Notes: generated by a model from the letters alone, not told the origin. A DNA stretch of 62,339 nt from an uncultured Lachnospiraceae bacterium (GCA_910584725.1 CAJUBE010000012.1:1-62339), one strand, 5' to 3'. Positions 24,623-32,492 are shown, numbered from the stretch's first letter. Numbers and translations are program-made.

Positions 24623-26404
24623 TTAGGCCCTCATGTCAAAAGATGTCCTGCTAAGCACAGAAATATTTTTCTGCTGGCTCAACAGCGTCTGCATAATGGA
24701 AGAATCCTCCTCTTCCCCGTCGTCCTCCTTCACGTGCATCTGCGCTTTCAGAGAATACCCCCGGCCTTCCAGCCTCTTATTCAGAACCTCTATATTTTTT
24801 TCGATCAAATCCAGAACACTCTCATCCGCCACCGTAAAGTTTGTCGCCACCTGCTTATCCTTCATCGTCACATAGACGTCAAGGGGCCCCAGATGCTCCA
24901 TATCCAGATGCAGCAGGGCGCTCACCTGCCCGTCCCTTGCCGCCAGATTCTTTTTGTTGGTGTAGACATAGAGATCGCCGTGGGCATTGTTTCCCAGCAT
25001 CTTTAAGGGTAACTGCACATAGGTATATAGATGGTTCATCTGATTCATAAAATCAACGTTACTCTGCAGATTCTGCACGCTTCTCGCCACGGGCGCGTCG
25101 CCCTTTCCCGCCGCCTCCAAAGCCTGAGAAAGCCGCGCGGTCTGCTCTCTGATCCGCTCGTAAAGCTGCTCCACCTGCTTTTTGTCCGCCACGTCCTGCG
25201 GCTCTATCATCCATTGACGGCCAATCTGTTCTTTCAATAACGCCTGAAATTCTTTCCCGCCAAGAAGTCTCTGCAAAGCCTGCTCCGGCATATCCCCGCG
25301 AGGCGCCTTCGACAAAAACTGTCTGACAAGCTGCAGCACATCCTTCGCCGGAAGCTGGCCGTTCTTTACCTGCGCCGCCGTCTCCTCATTCATGCCAAGC
25401 TCCCTAAGCACATCGCCCAGCCGCTGCCACTGTTCCTGACTCAATGCCGGAGATCGGCCATCTTCTTTCGCCCCCGCCTGCGGCAGTTCCTCCACCGGCA
25501 CGCCTGTGGGCTGTTCCTTCGGCGCCGCGCCCTCCGGCAGCTCCATCTGCCCTGCCAGCACCGCAGCCGCCGTATTCTGTGCCGCGCCGCTGCCGCCCGC
25601 GCTCTCTGCTGCCTCCGTCCCTGCCGCCTCGCCGGAGACCGTCTGTGCCGCATCCGCTTCCCCCTGCCGCTGTACGGTGACCGTGCCTTCCTCACCGGCC
25701 CCATCCTCCGTAAAGATGTCAATCACCGCCTGATAAAAAGCGTAAGCCTTCTCTCCCTGGCCGCTGTTTATCAGCTCCGTAAACGCTTTCGGCAGCTCCT
25801 CCATAATCGTCTCTGCGCTGCCCAGAATCTGATGGTGCGCCGCCTTATACTGCTCAAACTGCTCGATATTCACCTCCGTCACCGGCAGCTCGAGCCTCGT
25901 CATCTGTATGATGGAGGTAGGATTTTTCCCAGGGAACTCGAGAATAAGCCTGCTCATATTGAGAATCGACTCCTTGTCGATGGGCATTCCCTCCTCCATC
26001 ATCGTGGCCACCATCTCTATATTTTCCGCCGTTTCCGGCAATCCAGCAGCCGCCAGCGCACGCAGAATCGTCGCCGTGTTTGCCGTGTTGGTATAGAGCG
26101 GCGCAAGGGACATAAAGGAACTGCTGTTTGCCTTGACCTCAAAGCTCATCATCTGTCCCAGGGCCAGATTCACACTCTTGTCAATCTTGGCGTTGATGGA
26201 GAAATCCTGTGCCAGCTCAATCTGCACGGAATTGCCGTCCCGGCTCACCACCGTACCCTGCAGCGTCTGTCCCGGCTTCAGAGCCCGCACCTCGTTCTGC
26301 AGATGTCTGATCCGCTCGCCCTTCCCCATGGAATCCGATACTTTTACGGTGTCGTTCGCACTTACCCGCTGATTTTCCTTTTTAAAAATACTTCCCAGAT
26401 TCAA
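24623..26404 (-). CDS. ylqG: FliK-like / YlqG-like uncharacterised protein
   Basis: This protein of about 593 residues has a conserved N-terminus (LKPGQTLQGTVVSRDGNSVQIEL, a small beta domain), a long low-complexity middle rich in Ala, Gly, Glu and Gln, and a conserved C-terminus (YVQLPLKMLGNNAHGDLYVYTNKK, DMEHLGPLDVYVTMKDKQV). The C-terminal part recalls the hook-length control (FliK) C-domain. Position between rnhB and ylqH matches B. subtilis ylqG. The start is uncertain: TTG at 26404 has GAGGTG spaced 5 nt and overlapping the rnhB stop region; an ATG at 26455 would overlap rnhB by 49 nt. No flagellar genes are nearby. Confidence 0.72.
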   Translation of the reverse strand: MNLGSIFKKENQRVSANDTVKVSDSMGKGERIRHLQNEVRALKPGQTLQGTVVSRDGNSVQIELAQDFSINAKIDKSVNLALGQMMSFEVKANSSSFMSLAPLYTNTANTATILRALAAAGLPETAENIEMVATMMEEGMPIDKESILNMSRLILEFPGKNPTSIIQMTRLELPVTEVNIEQFEQYKAAHHQILGSAETIMEELPKAFTELINSGQGEKAYAFYQAVIDIFTEDGAGEEGTVTVQRQGEADAAQTVSGEAAGTEAAESAGGSGAAQNTAAAVLAGQMELPEGAAPKEQPTGVPVEELPQAGAKEDGRSPALSQEQWQRLGDVLRELGMNEETAAQVKNGQLPAKDVLQLVRQFLSKAPRGDMPEQALQRLLGGKEFQALLKEQIGRQWMIEPQDVADKKQVEQLYERIREQTARLSQALEAAGKGDAPVARSVQNLQSNVDFMNQMNHLYTYVQLPLKMLGNNAHGDLYVYTNKKNLAARDGQVSALLHLDMEHLGPLDVYVTMKDKQVATNFTVADESVLDLIEKNIEVLNKRLEGRGYSLKAQMHVKEDDGEEEDSSIMQTLLSQQKNISVLSRTSFDMRA

Positions 26405-26406
26405 TC

Positions 26407-27228
26407 TTACACCTCGCAAAAATTTTTGATAAAGGTTTTTCTGTGAATGGGGCACGGCCCGTATTTTTTCAGCGCGTCAATATGCGCCTGCGCACCGTAT
26501 CCCTTGTTGGAGACAAAGCCGTACTCCGGATAAACCTCGTCATAGCACACCATCAGCCGATCCCTCGTCACCTTCGCCACAATGCTTGCCGCACCGATGG
26601 AAATGCTCTTGGCGTCCCCTTTTATAATGGGGATCTGACGTATTTTGACTTCTGGAATGGTCACCGCATCGTTTAATAAAATATCAGGTGTTACTGATAA
26701 TTTTCCTATGGCTTCCCGCATGGCCTCATAAGTGGCCTGCAGAATATTGATCTCGTCGATCCGCTCCGGCGTGCTGTAACCAAAGCCCACCGCCACCGCC
26801 TTCTCCATAATGACCTCATACAACTCTTCTCTCTTTTTTTCGGAGAGTTTCTTAGAATCATTGATATATAAAATATCACAATCTTTCGGCAAAATAACCG
26901 CTCCCGCCACCACCGGACCGGCGAGAGGGCCTCTGCCCACCTCGTCAATGCCGCAGATATGGGCATATGCGCTGTATTCTCTCTCGTATCGCATCAGCTC
27001 CCGCGTCCTTTTTATCTCTTTTTCATACGACAGAAGCCGGTTTTTCGCTTTGGTAATTTCCGCCTGCACGCCCGCTCTTGCGTCCGTTTCATATGCCGAA
27101 AACAAAACAGGCAGCTCCTCCATAGATGCCGCCTGCAATTTTCCCCTGATGATACTGATACTTTCCGCCATTCTTGCCTCCATTTCGAAGCGTTTTGCGC
27201 TGAAAATACGAACAGAATTTATTTTCAT
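26407..27228 (-). CDS. rnhB: Ribonuclease HII
   Basis: The enzyme removes ribonucleotides from RNA/DNA hybrids and misincorporated ribonucleotides from DNA. The catalytic core starts at GIDEVGRGPLAGPVVAGAV (Asp-Glu pair), followed by DSKKLS and the later Asp residues in LLNDAV and VTRDRLM. An N-terminal extension of about 90 residues with coiled-coil character (ITKAKNRLLSYEKEIKRTRELMRYEREY) precedes the core, as in many Firmicutes. The ATG overlaps the lepB stop (ATGA). Confidence 0.96.
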   Translation of the reverse strand: MKINSVRIFSAKRFEMEARMAESISIIRGKLQAASMEELPVLFSAYETDARAGVQAEITKAKNRLLSYEKEIKRTRELMRYEREYSAYAHICGIDEVGRGPLAGPVVAGAVILPKDCDILYINDSKKLSEKKREELYEVIMEKAVAVGFGYSTPERIDEINILQATYEAMREAIGKLSVTPDILLNDAVTIPEVKIRQIPIIKGDAKSISIGAASIVAKVTRDRLMVCYDEVYPEYGFVSNKGYGAQAHIDALKKYGPCPIHRKTFIKNFCEV

Positions 27229-27764
27229 TGGTGTTTGACAAAACCGAACTTATTAAGAGGCCATATCCGCAGCCACGCCCGGCCGATGATGTTCTCCCTC
27301 TTTATGTTGCCCACGGAAGGATCCCTGCCGTCGGTGCTGTTGTTTCTGTTGTCCCCCAGCACAAAGTATTCGTCCTTTCCCAACGTGATGGGCTCATACG
27401 CCCGGCCGGGGTTGGCGATCACTTCCTTGCCGTAGGATTCCTCCAGCACCTTGCCGTCCACGTAGATGTTTCCCTCCTCGTCGATCTGCACCGTCTCGCC
27501 CGGCAGTCCGATGATCCGCTTGATGTAGAAGGTTTCCTCCTGCCGCAAAAAGGGAAAAACAATGATGTCATAGCGCTCCGGGTCATGGAAACGGTAGCTC
27601 AGTTTATCCACAATCAGATTGTCCTCCGTACTGAGCGTCGGCTCCATGGAGCTTCCCTGCACCTGCGTCCGCTGCCCCACAAAGTGAATCACCAGATAAA
27701 CGAGGCACAGCACGCCCAGCAGATACAGACTGGTATTTAAAATCTCACGCAGCACTTTCTTCAC
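27225..27764 (-). CDS. lepB: Signal peptidase I (second copy)
   Basis: The 179-residue membrane-anchored serine/lysine protease cleaves secretory signal peptides. It has one N-terminal membrane segment (TSLYLLGVLCLVYLVIHFV), the catalytic Ser in GSSMEPTL, catalytic Lys in FYIKRIIGLPGE and the C-terminal GDNRNNSTDGRD box. The start is a GTG with GGAGG 10 nt upstream. It overlaps rnhB by 4 nt. A different signal peptidase gene lies two genes upstream, so this operon carries two. Confidence 0.95.
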   Translation of the reverse strand: MKKVLREILNTSLYLLGVLCLVYLVIHFVGQRTQVQGSSMEPTLSTEDNLIVDKLSYRFHDPERYDIIVFPFLRQEETFYIKRIIGLPGETVQIDEEGNIYVDGKVLEESYGKEVIANPGRAYEPITLGKDEYFVLGDNRNNSTDGRDPSVGNIKRENIIGRAWLRIWPLNKFGFVKHQ

Positions 27765-27869
27765 TTTTGCTCTTCCTCCTGCTTTTCCCCGTAACTATTC
27801 AGTTCCTTCATAGTTACGATGCAAAATCCATTAAAATCGTCTTCGACGATGGGATTTTGCCTCCCTCCA

Positions 27870-28775
27870 TCATGTTCTTACGGTCTCAGCAGTAAATGCT
27901 TCGACCTGTGCTGAATAATTACATTCCCCACATATTTCCAGCGTAATTCTTCCAATCCTGCCGTTTCTGAAATCATCCACCAAGAAGGCCGCCGCCTTCT
28001 CATAGTCAGGCTCCTGCCCTTTTTTATAGCACTTGCGCGTCTCGCAGATAAACGAAAGCGCCTGTGTAGGCGTAAGCGTATCTCCTGTTTCCTCTATCTG
28101 GTAACGGCTAAGCAGCGGCTCTCTGTAATGCGCAAGCAGATAGGCCAGCAGCTCCTGCGCCAGCTCCGTCATCTGCAAAATTTCGTCATTCATGGAACCG
28201 ATCATGGCAAGCCGCTTTCCCACTTCCTCGCTCTCAAATTTCGGCCAGAGAATGCCCGGCGTATCCAAAAGCTCCAGCTCCTTATTGAGCCTGATCCACT
28301 GCTTCCCCTTCGTCACACCCGGCTTATTTCCCGTCTTCGTACATGCCTTCCCCGCAAAGGAATTGATAAACGTGGACTTTCCCACATTTGGTATACCAAC
28401 AACAATCGCTCTGACAGGGCGGTTCTTGATGCCCCGCTTCCTATCCCGCTCGATCTTTTCACGACAGGCTTCGTGCACCATGGGCTGGATCGCCTTAAGC
28501 CCCTGTCCCGTCTTCGCGTTGACCTCCAGCACGTGAAACCCGCGCTCCTTAAAATATGCCATCCAGCTTTTATTTGCCGCCGGATCCGCCAGATCCGATT
28601 TGTTTAATAGAATCAGCCGGGCCTTGTTCTTTCCCAGCTCATCAATATCCGGGTTCCTGCTGGAAAGCGGCACTCTCGCATCCACCAGCTCGATCACCAG
28701 ATCGATGAGACTGATATTTTCCTGCATCATGCGCTTTGCCTTCGTCATGTGCCCCGGATACCACTGATAATTCAT
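27870..28775 (-). CDS. rbgA: Ribosome-assembly GTPase RbgA (YlqF)
   Basis: The 301-residue protein is a circularly permuted GTPase needed for late 50S assembly. Motifs come in the permuted order: NKSDLAD (G4), G1 in GIPNVGKSTFINSF, and DTPGILWPK (G3); the C-terminal helical ANTAR-like domain follows. It opens with the conserved YPGHMTKAKRMM. The last about 16 codons (NYSAQVEAFTAETVRT) are provided by a 52-nt sequence repeated between khpA and rpsP (32139-32190), which looks like a dispersed repeat that has replaced the native C-terminus. The start has GGAGG. Confidence 0.95.
   Translation of the reverse strand: MNYQWYPGHMTKAKRMMQENISLIDLVIELVDARVPLSSRNPDIDELGKNKARLILLNKSDLADPAANKSWMAYFKERGFHVLEVNAKTGQGLKAIQPMVHEACREKIERDRKRGIKNRPVRAIVVGIPNVGKSTFINSFAGKACTKTGNKPGVTKGKQWIRLNKELELLDTPGILWPKFESEEVGKRLAMIGSMNDEILQMTELAQELLAYLLAHYREPLLSRYQIEETGDTLTPTQALSFICETRKCYKKGQEPDYEKAAAFLVDDFRNGRIGRITLEICGECNYSAQVEAFTAETVRT
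27871..27922. repeat. Dispersed 52-nt repeat, copy 1 (coding for the RbgA tail)
   Basis: It matches 32139-32190 at 41 of 52 positions without gaps; most differences are transitions. Here it supplies the stop codon and last residues of rbgA. Immediately downstream (27790-27865) are two more hairpins: GCAAAATCC..GGATTTTGC and GTAACTAT..ATAGTTAC. Confidence 0.7.
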
Positions 28776-28937
28776 ACTTGCACCTCCGTGTCACCTTTCG
28801 AATAAATCCCTATGAAACGTACGGTGCAAGTATTTAGTGCATGCACACATGCAGCAATCTGCATGGCGCTTGTACGCTCAGCGCAGCCAGTGCGCAGAGC
28901 TGTTGCCATAGGTGTTCTTTTCATATTTGTGCCCTCT

Positions 28938-29522
28938 CTACTCGATCAACCCCATGGGCTCGTCCTCCGCCGCCATGTGGAACCACGCCTTACCGACAAT
29001 CGTATCTTTTTTGACAGCCCCAATATTGCCTGAGCGGCTGTCCTCACTGCTGTTACGGTTATCTCCCAGCACAAAAAACTCATCCCCCGAAAGGAGCACC
29101 TCGTTTAGCGCAATGCCCGGGTCGATGATCTTGTCAAACTGCTCGTTCTCCGCAAGGAGCACGCCGTCTATGTACACATTTCCCTCTCTGATCTGCACCG
29201 TCTCGCCCGGCAGACCCACCACGCGTTTCACGTAATAATGGGAATTTTTGTTATTGTTAGGCAAAAAGACAACCACGTCGCCGCGTTTTGGCGTAGAGAT
29301 ACGGTAAAGAATCCGATTCATCAGAATTTCCTGCCCGTTGTGCAGCGCGGGCTCCATGGAATCGCCGATCACACTGGTGCGCATCCCCACGGAAAAGATA
29401 AGAACAAAAGCAAGAAAAACGGCGACCGCGCCGCCCACAAGCAGCTCCACCGCATCCTTTAAGAATCTCGGATCAAGCCTTTTCTTTTTCTGATAAAAGG
29501 TTAAGCCCTTTCTTCTCGCCAT
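28938..29522 (-). CDS. lepB: Signal peptidase I (first copy)
   Basis: The 194-residue protein has a basic N-terminus (MARRKGLTFYQKKKRLD), one membrane segment, catalytic Ser in GDSMEPAL, catalytic Lys in YYVKRVVGLPGE and the GDNRNSSEDSR box. The ATG at 29522 has a GGTGG-type site; another in-frame ATG lies six codons upstream. It is located between rplS and rbgA, the usual clostridial order. A structured 160-nt intergenic sequence separates it from rbgA (28776-28937), with inverted repeats around GTACG and TGCATG but no ORF. Confidence 0.95.
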   Translation of the reverse strand: MARRKGLTFYQKKKRLDPRFLKDAVELLVGGAVAVFLAFVLIFSVGMRTSVIGDSMEPALHNGQEILMNRILYRISTPKRGDVVVFLPNNNKNSHYYVKRVVGLPGETVQIREGNVYIDGVLLAENEQFDKIIDPGIALNEVLLSGDEFFVLGDNRNSSEDSRSGNIGAVKKDTIVGKAWFHMAAEDEPMGLIE

Positions 29523-29548
29523 ATATATTCCACCATTCACTGAATTAT

Positions 29549-29688
29549 CTTCTGACTCTGTGCGATAAGCAGACTCGAAATGCTTCGCATTTCTCGTTCG
29601 CGTTGCTCGTCATAAGCGACCGACAACATGCTTCCATGCAAGCATGAGCATATTGTCAGTCACTTCTGACTCTGCTTATCGCGCAAAA
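29549..29688 (-). repeat. Structured intergenic element, family 2, copy 1
   Basis: Outer complementary arms GCGATAAGCAGA and TCTGCTTATCGC enclose GAAATGC/GCATTTC and CATGCTT/AAGCATG hairpins. The 12-nt word CTTCTGACTCTG is present at both ends as a direct repeat (29549 and 29663). On the minus strand the element begins directly after the rplS terminator and ends in GTCAGAAGATAA before lepB. Confidence 0.65.
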
Positions 29689-29720
29689 GCAGATACCCCG
29701 AATTACTCTGAGGTATCTGC
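29685..29720 (-). terminator. Terminator of rplS
   Basis: The 9-bp stem GCAGATACC / GGTATCTGC is followed by TTTT on the minus strand, 18 nt after the rplS stop. Confidence 0.8.
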
Positions 29721-29737
29721 TCCATCATCACTTTCGC

Positions 29738-30085
29738 TTATTTAACCAGTTCTTTTACCTTAGCTTTCTTGCCGACGCGATCTCTCAGGTAATTCAGTTT
29801 AGCACGTCTCACCTTACCTCTTCTGACAACTTCAACTTTCTCCACATTCGGGGAATGCATCGGCCAGGTTTTCTCGACGCCTACGCCGTTAGATACCTTG
29901 CGCACCGTAAAAGTCGTTCTGTTGCCGCCGCCCTGAATCTTTAAAACAGTGCCCTCAAACACCTGGATTCTCTCGCGGTTACCCTCCTTGATCTTACCGT
30001 ACACCTTAACGGTGTCGCCCACATGGAAGTCACTCAAATTTTCTTTTAACTGTTCCGCTTCAATTTCTCTGATGATGTCGTTCAT
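29738..30085 (-). CDS. rplS: 50S ribosomal protein L19
   Basis: The 115-residue protein shows the L19 pattern: VGDTVKVYGKIKEGNRERIQVFEG, FTVRKVSNGVGVEKTWPMHSP, VEVVRRGKVRRAKLNYLRD. L19 sits at the 30S-50S interface. The ribosome site AGGAGGAG is strong. It has its own promoter and terminator within the larger cluster. Confidence 0.98.
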   Translation of the reverse strand: MNDIIREIEAEQLKENLSDFHVGDTVKVYGKIKEGNRERIQVFEGTVLKIQGGGNRTTFTVRKVSNGVGVEKTWPMHSPNVEKVEVVRRGKVRRAKLNYLRDRVGKKAKVKELVK

Positions 30086-30150
30086 AATTCTCCTCCTGAT
30101 ATGCTCCGGATGTTCTTAATACGTCTGTAGCAGAGGACCATCCTTCTTCA
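30086..30150 (-). promoter_or_regulatory. Candidate L19 leader (rplS 5' UTR)
   Basis: The rplS leader can fold with GGATG pairing to CATCC across a TCCTCTGCTACAG-containing region. Many Firmicutes have an autoregulatory L19 leader at this place. The assignment is from position and a simple hairpin, not from a model match. Confidence 0.4.
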
Positions 30151-30154
30151 CAAC

Positions 30155-30182
30155 ATTTATAATTTACCATACAACAGGCGCA
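30155..30182 (-). promoter_or_regulatory. Promoter of rplS
   Basis: The minus strand reads TTGCGC (30177-30182), a 16-bp spacer and TATAAA (30155-30160), just past the trmD stop. Confidence 0.6.
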
Positions 30183-30190
30183 AATGCAAG

Positions 30191-30892
30191 CTATTTCTCC
30201 ATATATTTCTCATAGAGATCGGGCCGCCTCTCCTTTGTCCGGGCAAGCGCCTGCTCCTGTCTCCAGGCATCCACCTTCGCGTGATCGCCCGAGAGCAGAA
30301 TCCCCGGCACCCGCTTCCCGTGCCAGATCTCCGGTCTGGAATACTGCGGATATTCCAAAAGTCCGTCCCCGAAAGACTCCGTCTCCGCAGACTCCCCGTT
30401 GTGCAGGACGCCCGGCACCAGTCTGGCGATGGCGTCCACCATCACCATAGCCGCCAGTTCTCCCCCCGTGAGCACATAGTCCCCCAGGGAAATCTCGTCC
30501 GTGACAATCTCCTCCAGCACTCGCTCGTCGATCCCCTCATAGTGACCGCAGAGAAAGATCAGCTCCTCCTCTTTGGAAAGCGCCTTCGCTGTCTCCTGAT
30601 GAAAAGGCTGTCCCTGCGGCGTGACATAGATGACACGCCGCGGCTTGTCTTGACCAATTCGGTCGATCACGGACTGATACGCGTCATAAACCGGCTGGGC
30701 CTGCATCAGCATCCCCGCGCCGCCGCCGTAGGTGTAGTCATCCACCCGGCCATGCTTGTTGGTTGTAAAATCCCGGATGTTGACCGCCTCTATGGATATG
30801 TCGCCCCGCGCCACCGCCCTGCCGAGAATGCTTGTATGCAGTCCCTGCATGACCATATCAGGGAAAAGCGTCAGTATATGAAAATTTACCAT
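30191..30892 (-). CDS. trmD: tRNA (guanine37-N1)-methyltransferase
   Basis: The 233-residue SPOUT-class enzyme methylates G37 of tRNAs to prevent frameshifting. Visible motifs are FHILTLFPDM, DDYTYGGGAGMLMQ, the knot region LCGHYEGIDERV and SLGDYVLTGGELAAMVMVDA, and PQYSRPEIWHGKRVPGILLSG. Two tandem hairpin elements (C and D) of about 280 nt separate it from rimM, so the usual tight rimM-trmD coupling is broken here. Confidence 0.98.
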   Translation of the reverse strand: MVNFHILTLFPDMVMQGLHTSILGRAVARGDISIEAVNIRDFTTNKHGRVDDYTYGGGAGMLMQAQPVYDAYQSVIDRIGQDKPRRVIYVTPQGQPFHQETAKALSKEEELIFLCGHYEGIDERVLEEIVTDEISLGDYVLTGGELAAMVMVDAIARLVPGVLHNGESAETESFGDGLLEYPQYSRPEIWHGKRVPGILLSGDHAKVDAWRQEQALARTKERRPDLYEKYMEK

Positions 30893-30904
30893 AGTACATC
30901 CTCT

Positions 30905-31050
30905 CTTCTCATGCTAACCGCCATAATTCCGCTCTGCGGAATCTCAAATCTGGATGAAAAATGCCGCATTTCAGGCATTTTTCGGGGTGAAATTTAGAAG
31001 TTCTCCGCAAAGCAGCCTTTGCTGCTGAGCTTTAGAAGTACTTCTCACCC
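30905..31050 (-). repeat. Modular hairpin element, copy C (family 1)
   Basis: In tandem with copy D. The outer stem is GGGTGAG / TTTCACCC. The AATGCC..GGCATT hairpin has a shorter stem and the last hairpin has changed to ATTCCGC/GCGGAAT, keeping complementarity. It ends next to the trmD start region. Confidence 0.8.
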
Positions 31051-31186
31051 TAACCGCCATGTCACAGCTTAGCTGTGACTCAAATCAATGCGGAGAATGC
31101 CGCATTTCAGGCATTCTCTGGCGTGAGACTTAGTACTTCTTAGCGAAGCAGACTTTGCTGCTGAGCTTTAGAAGTACTTCTCACGC
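31051..31186 (-). repeat. Modular hairpin element, copy D (family 1)
   Basis: Its first base is the last base of the rimM stop codon TAG. The outer stem is GCGTGAGA / TCTCACGC, the inner stem AGTACTTCT / AGAAGTACT, followed by the AGAATGCC/GGCATTCT and TCACAGC/GCTGTGA hairpins. Confidence 0.85.
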
Positions 31187-31707
31187 TATTGCAGCAGCCC
31201 GTCCATGACATGTATTTCCATCACACGGCTGTCCATATCCACGGTTTTAATACACTCTTTGATGGCGGGAAGCAGCACCTCTCTTCCGTCCTCGCAGCTC
31301 ACCACATACACGTCGTTTGCACCGGTCGCCAGCACATCCTTCAAAATGCCAAGGTCTTCACCTTCATCCGTCACAACCCGCATACCGATCATGTCCGCCA
31401 CGAAATACTCATCTTTCTGCAGTCTGACTGCCTTGTCGCGGGTGACTAGAAGCTTTCCCTGCTTATATTTCTCCACGTCGTTGATGGAATCATATCCCTT
31501 AAATTTCAGGATCACAAACTGCTTAAAGAACTTGACACCCTCGATCTCCATCGTAAGGCGCTCCCGCCCTGTGTCCAGCATAACCTCTTTCAGCTTCTTA
31601 AAACGGTTCGCGTCGTCCGTGGTGGGAAATACCTTTACCTCCCCACGGATGCCGTGAGTCTGCGTGATCACGCCCACCTGTAACTCGTCATTTCTCCCTG
31701 TTCCCAC
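31186..31707 (-). CDS. rimM: Ribosome maturation factor RimM
   Basis: The 173-residue protein assists 30S maturation near the S19 site. It has the N-terminal beta-barrel (VGVITQTHGIRGEVKVFPTTDD) and the C-terminal PRC barrel (DMIGMRVVTDEGEDLGILKDVLATGANDVYVV, LLPAIKECI). The start is GTG with GGGAG upstream; no ATG is available near the conserved N-terminus. Confidence 0.96.
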   Translation of the reverse strand: MGTGRNDELQVGVITQTHGIRGEVKVFPTTDDANRFKKLKEVMLDTGRERLTMEIEGVKFFKQFVILKFKGYDSINDVEKYKQGKLLVTRDKAVRLQKDEYFVADMIGMRVVTDEGEDLGILKDVLATGANDVYVVSCEDGREVLLPAIKECIKTVDMDSRVMEIHVMDGLLQ

Positions 31708-31726
31708 AATCCTTTACTCCCTGTTT

Positions 31727-31841
31727 ATCTTCTGACGCTGCTTATGCGCAATCGAGTAGGGAAGAGCTCTCTTTTCCTGCTCGCCGTGCGGCCCGCATGC
31801 TGTGAAACAGCAGCCTTCCCTATGCGGACCTGCGCATAAGC
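31727..31841 (-). repeat. Structured intergenic element, family 2, copy 2
   Basis: Outer arms TGCTTATGCGCA and TGCGCATAAGCA enclose AGGGAAG/CTTCCCT and other hairpins. As in copy 1, the element directly follows a terminator (that of khpA) on the minus strand and ends in GTCAGAAGATAA before the next gene. The outer arms differ from copy 1 but remain complementary. Confidence 0.65.
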
Positions 31842-31867
31842 AAAACCCCACGGAGGAATCCATGGGG
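31842..31867 (-). terminator. Terminator of khpA
   Basis: The stem CCCCATGG / CCGTGGGG has a short loop and is followed by TTTT on the minus strand, 9 nt past the khpA stop. Confidence 0.7.
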
Positions 31868-31875
31868 CCTTTGTG

Positions 31876-32103
31876 TCAGATGATCTCCACATCCACTCTC
31901 TTATTATCTTTAGATGACGCCGCCTTGACAACGGAGCGGATCGCCTTAGCGATACGTCCCTGCTTGCCAATAACCTTTCCCATATCGGAGGGCGCCACAT
32001 GGAGTTCCACGGTAATGTTCTTACCTTCCTCCTTCTGTGTCACCACCACTTCGTCCGGGTTTTCCACAAGAGCTTTTGCGATCACTTCAACCAATTCCTT
32101 CAT
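31876..32103 (-). CDS. khpA: KH-domain RNA-binding protein KhpA (YlqC)
   Basis: The 75-residue protein is a single KH domain with the GxxG loop in VIGKQGRIAKAIRSVV. In Gram-positive bacteria KhpA forms a complex with KhpB (Jag) and affects cell-division and envelope regulation. It is located between rpsP and rimM as in B. subtilis. The start has GGAGG upstream. Confidence 0.95.
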   Translation of the reverse strand: MKELVEVIAKALVENPDEVVVTQKEEGKNITVELHVAPSDMGKVIGKQGRIAKAIRSVVKAASSKDNKRVDVEII

Positions 32104-32138
32104 AGCCCACCTCCAAAAGTGACCTGAAATTTCTGAAT

Positions 32139-32190
32139 CATATTCTTACGGTTCCAGCGGCAAGCGCTTCGACCTGAGTTGAACAGTTAC
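32139..32190. repeat. Dispersed 52-nt repeat, copy 2
   Basis: Noncoding partner of the sequence that encodes the RbgA C-terminal tail (27871-27922). It lies between rpsP and khpA. In the minus-strand frame corresponding to the RbgA tail it would read STQVEALAAGTVRI, so protein-level similarity is also kept. Confidence 0.7.
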
Positions 32191-32200
32191 GCAAACACCC

Positions 32201-32446
32201 CTACTTTGTCACACCCACCGTCTTGAAGATTCTGCTCACGATCTCTGTGGGCTGCGCACCGCTTTCGAGCCACTTCTTTGCCTCCTCCTCATTTACCTTG
32301 TAGGTGCTGGGATCTGTGTTGGGATCGTAAGTACCGATCTCCGCGATACATCTGCCGTCTCTGGGAGACCTGGAATCCGCCACCACAATTCTGTAAAAAG
32401 GATGCTTCTTCTGTCCCATTCTTCTCAATCTGATCTTAACTGCCAT
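32201..32446 (-). CDS. rpsP: 30S ribosomal protein S16
   Basis: The 81-residue protein starts MAVKIRLRRMGQKKHPFYRIVVADSRSPRDGR and has GTYDPN, the family hallmark. Strong AGGAGG upstream. It follows ffh by 46 nt. Confidence 0.98.
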   Translation of the reverse strand: MAVKIRLRRMGQKKHPFYRIVVADSRSPRDGRCIAEIGTYDPNTDPSTYKVNEEEAKKWLESGAQPTEIVSRIFKTVGVTK

Positions 32447-32492
32447 TTCTTTTGCCTCCTGTAAATAATAGTATTGTTTTTATTTTGAAACC

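Noticed and set aside
28776..28937. A possible riboswitch between lepB and rbgA
   Set aside because: Several short inverted repeats are present but no known aptamer consensus; it is better viewed as an undefined structured spacer.
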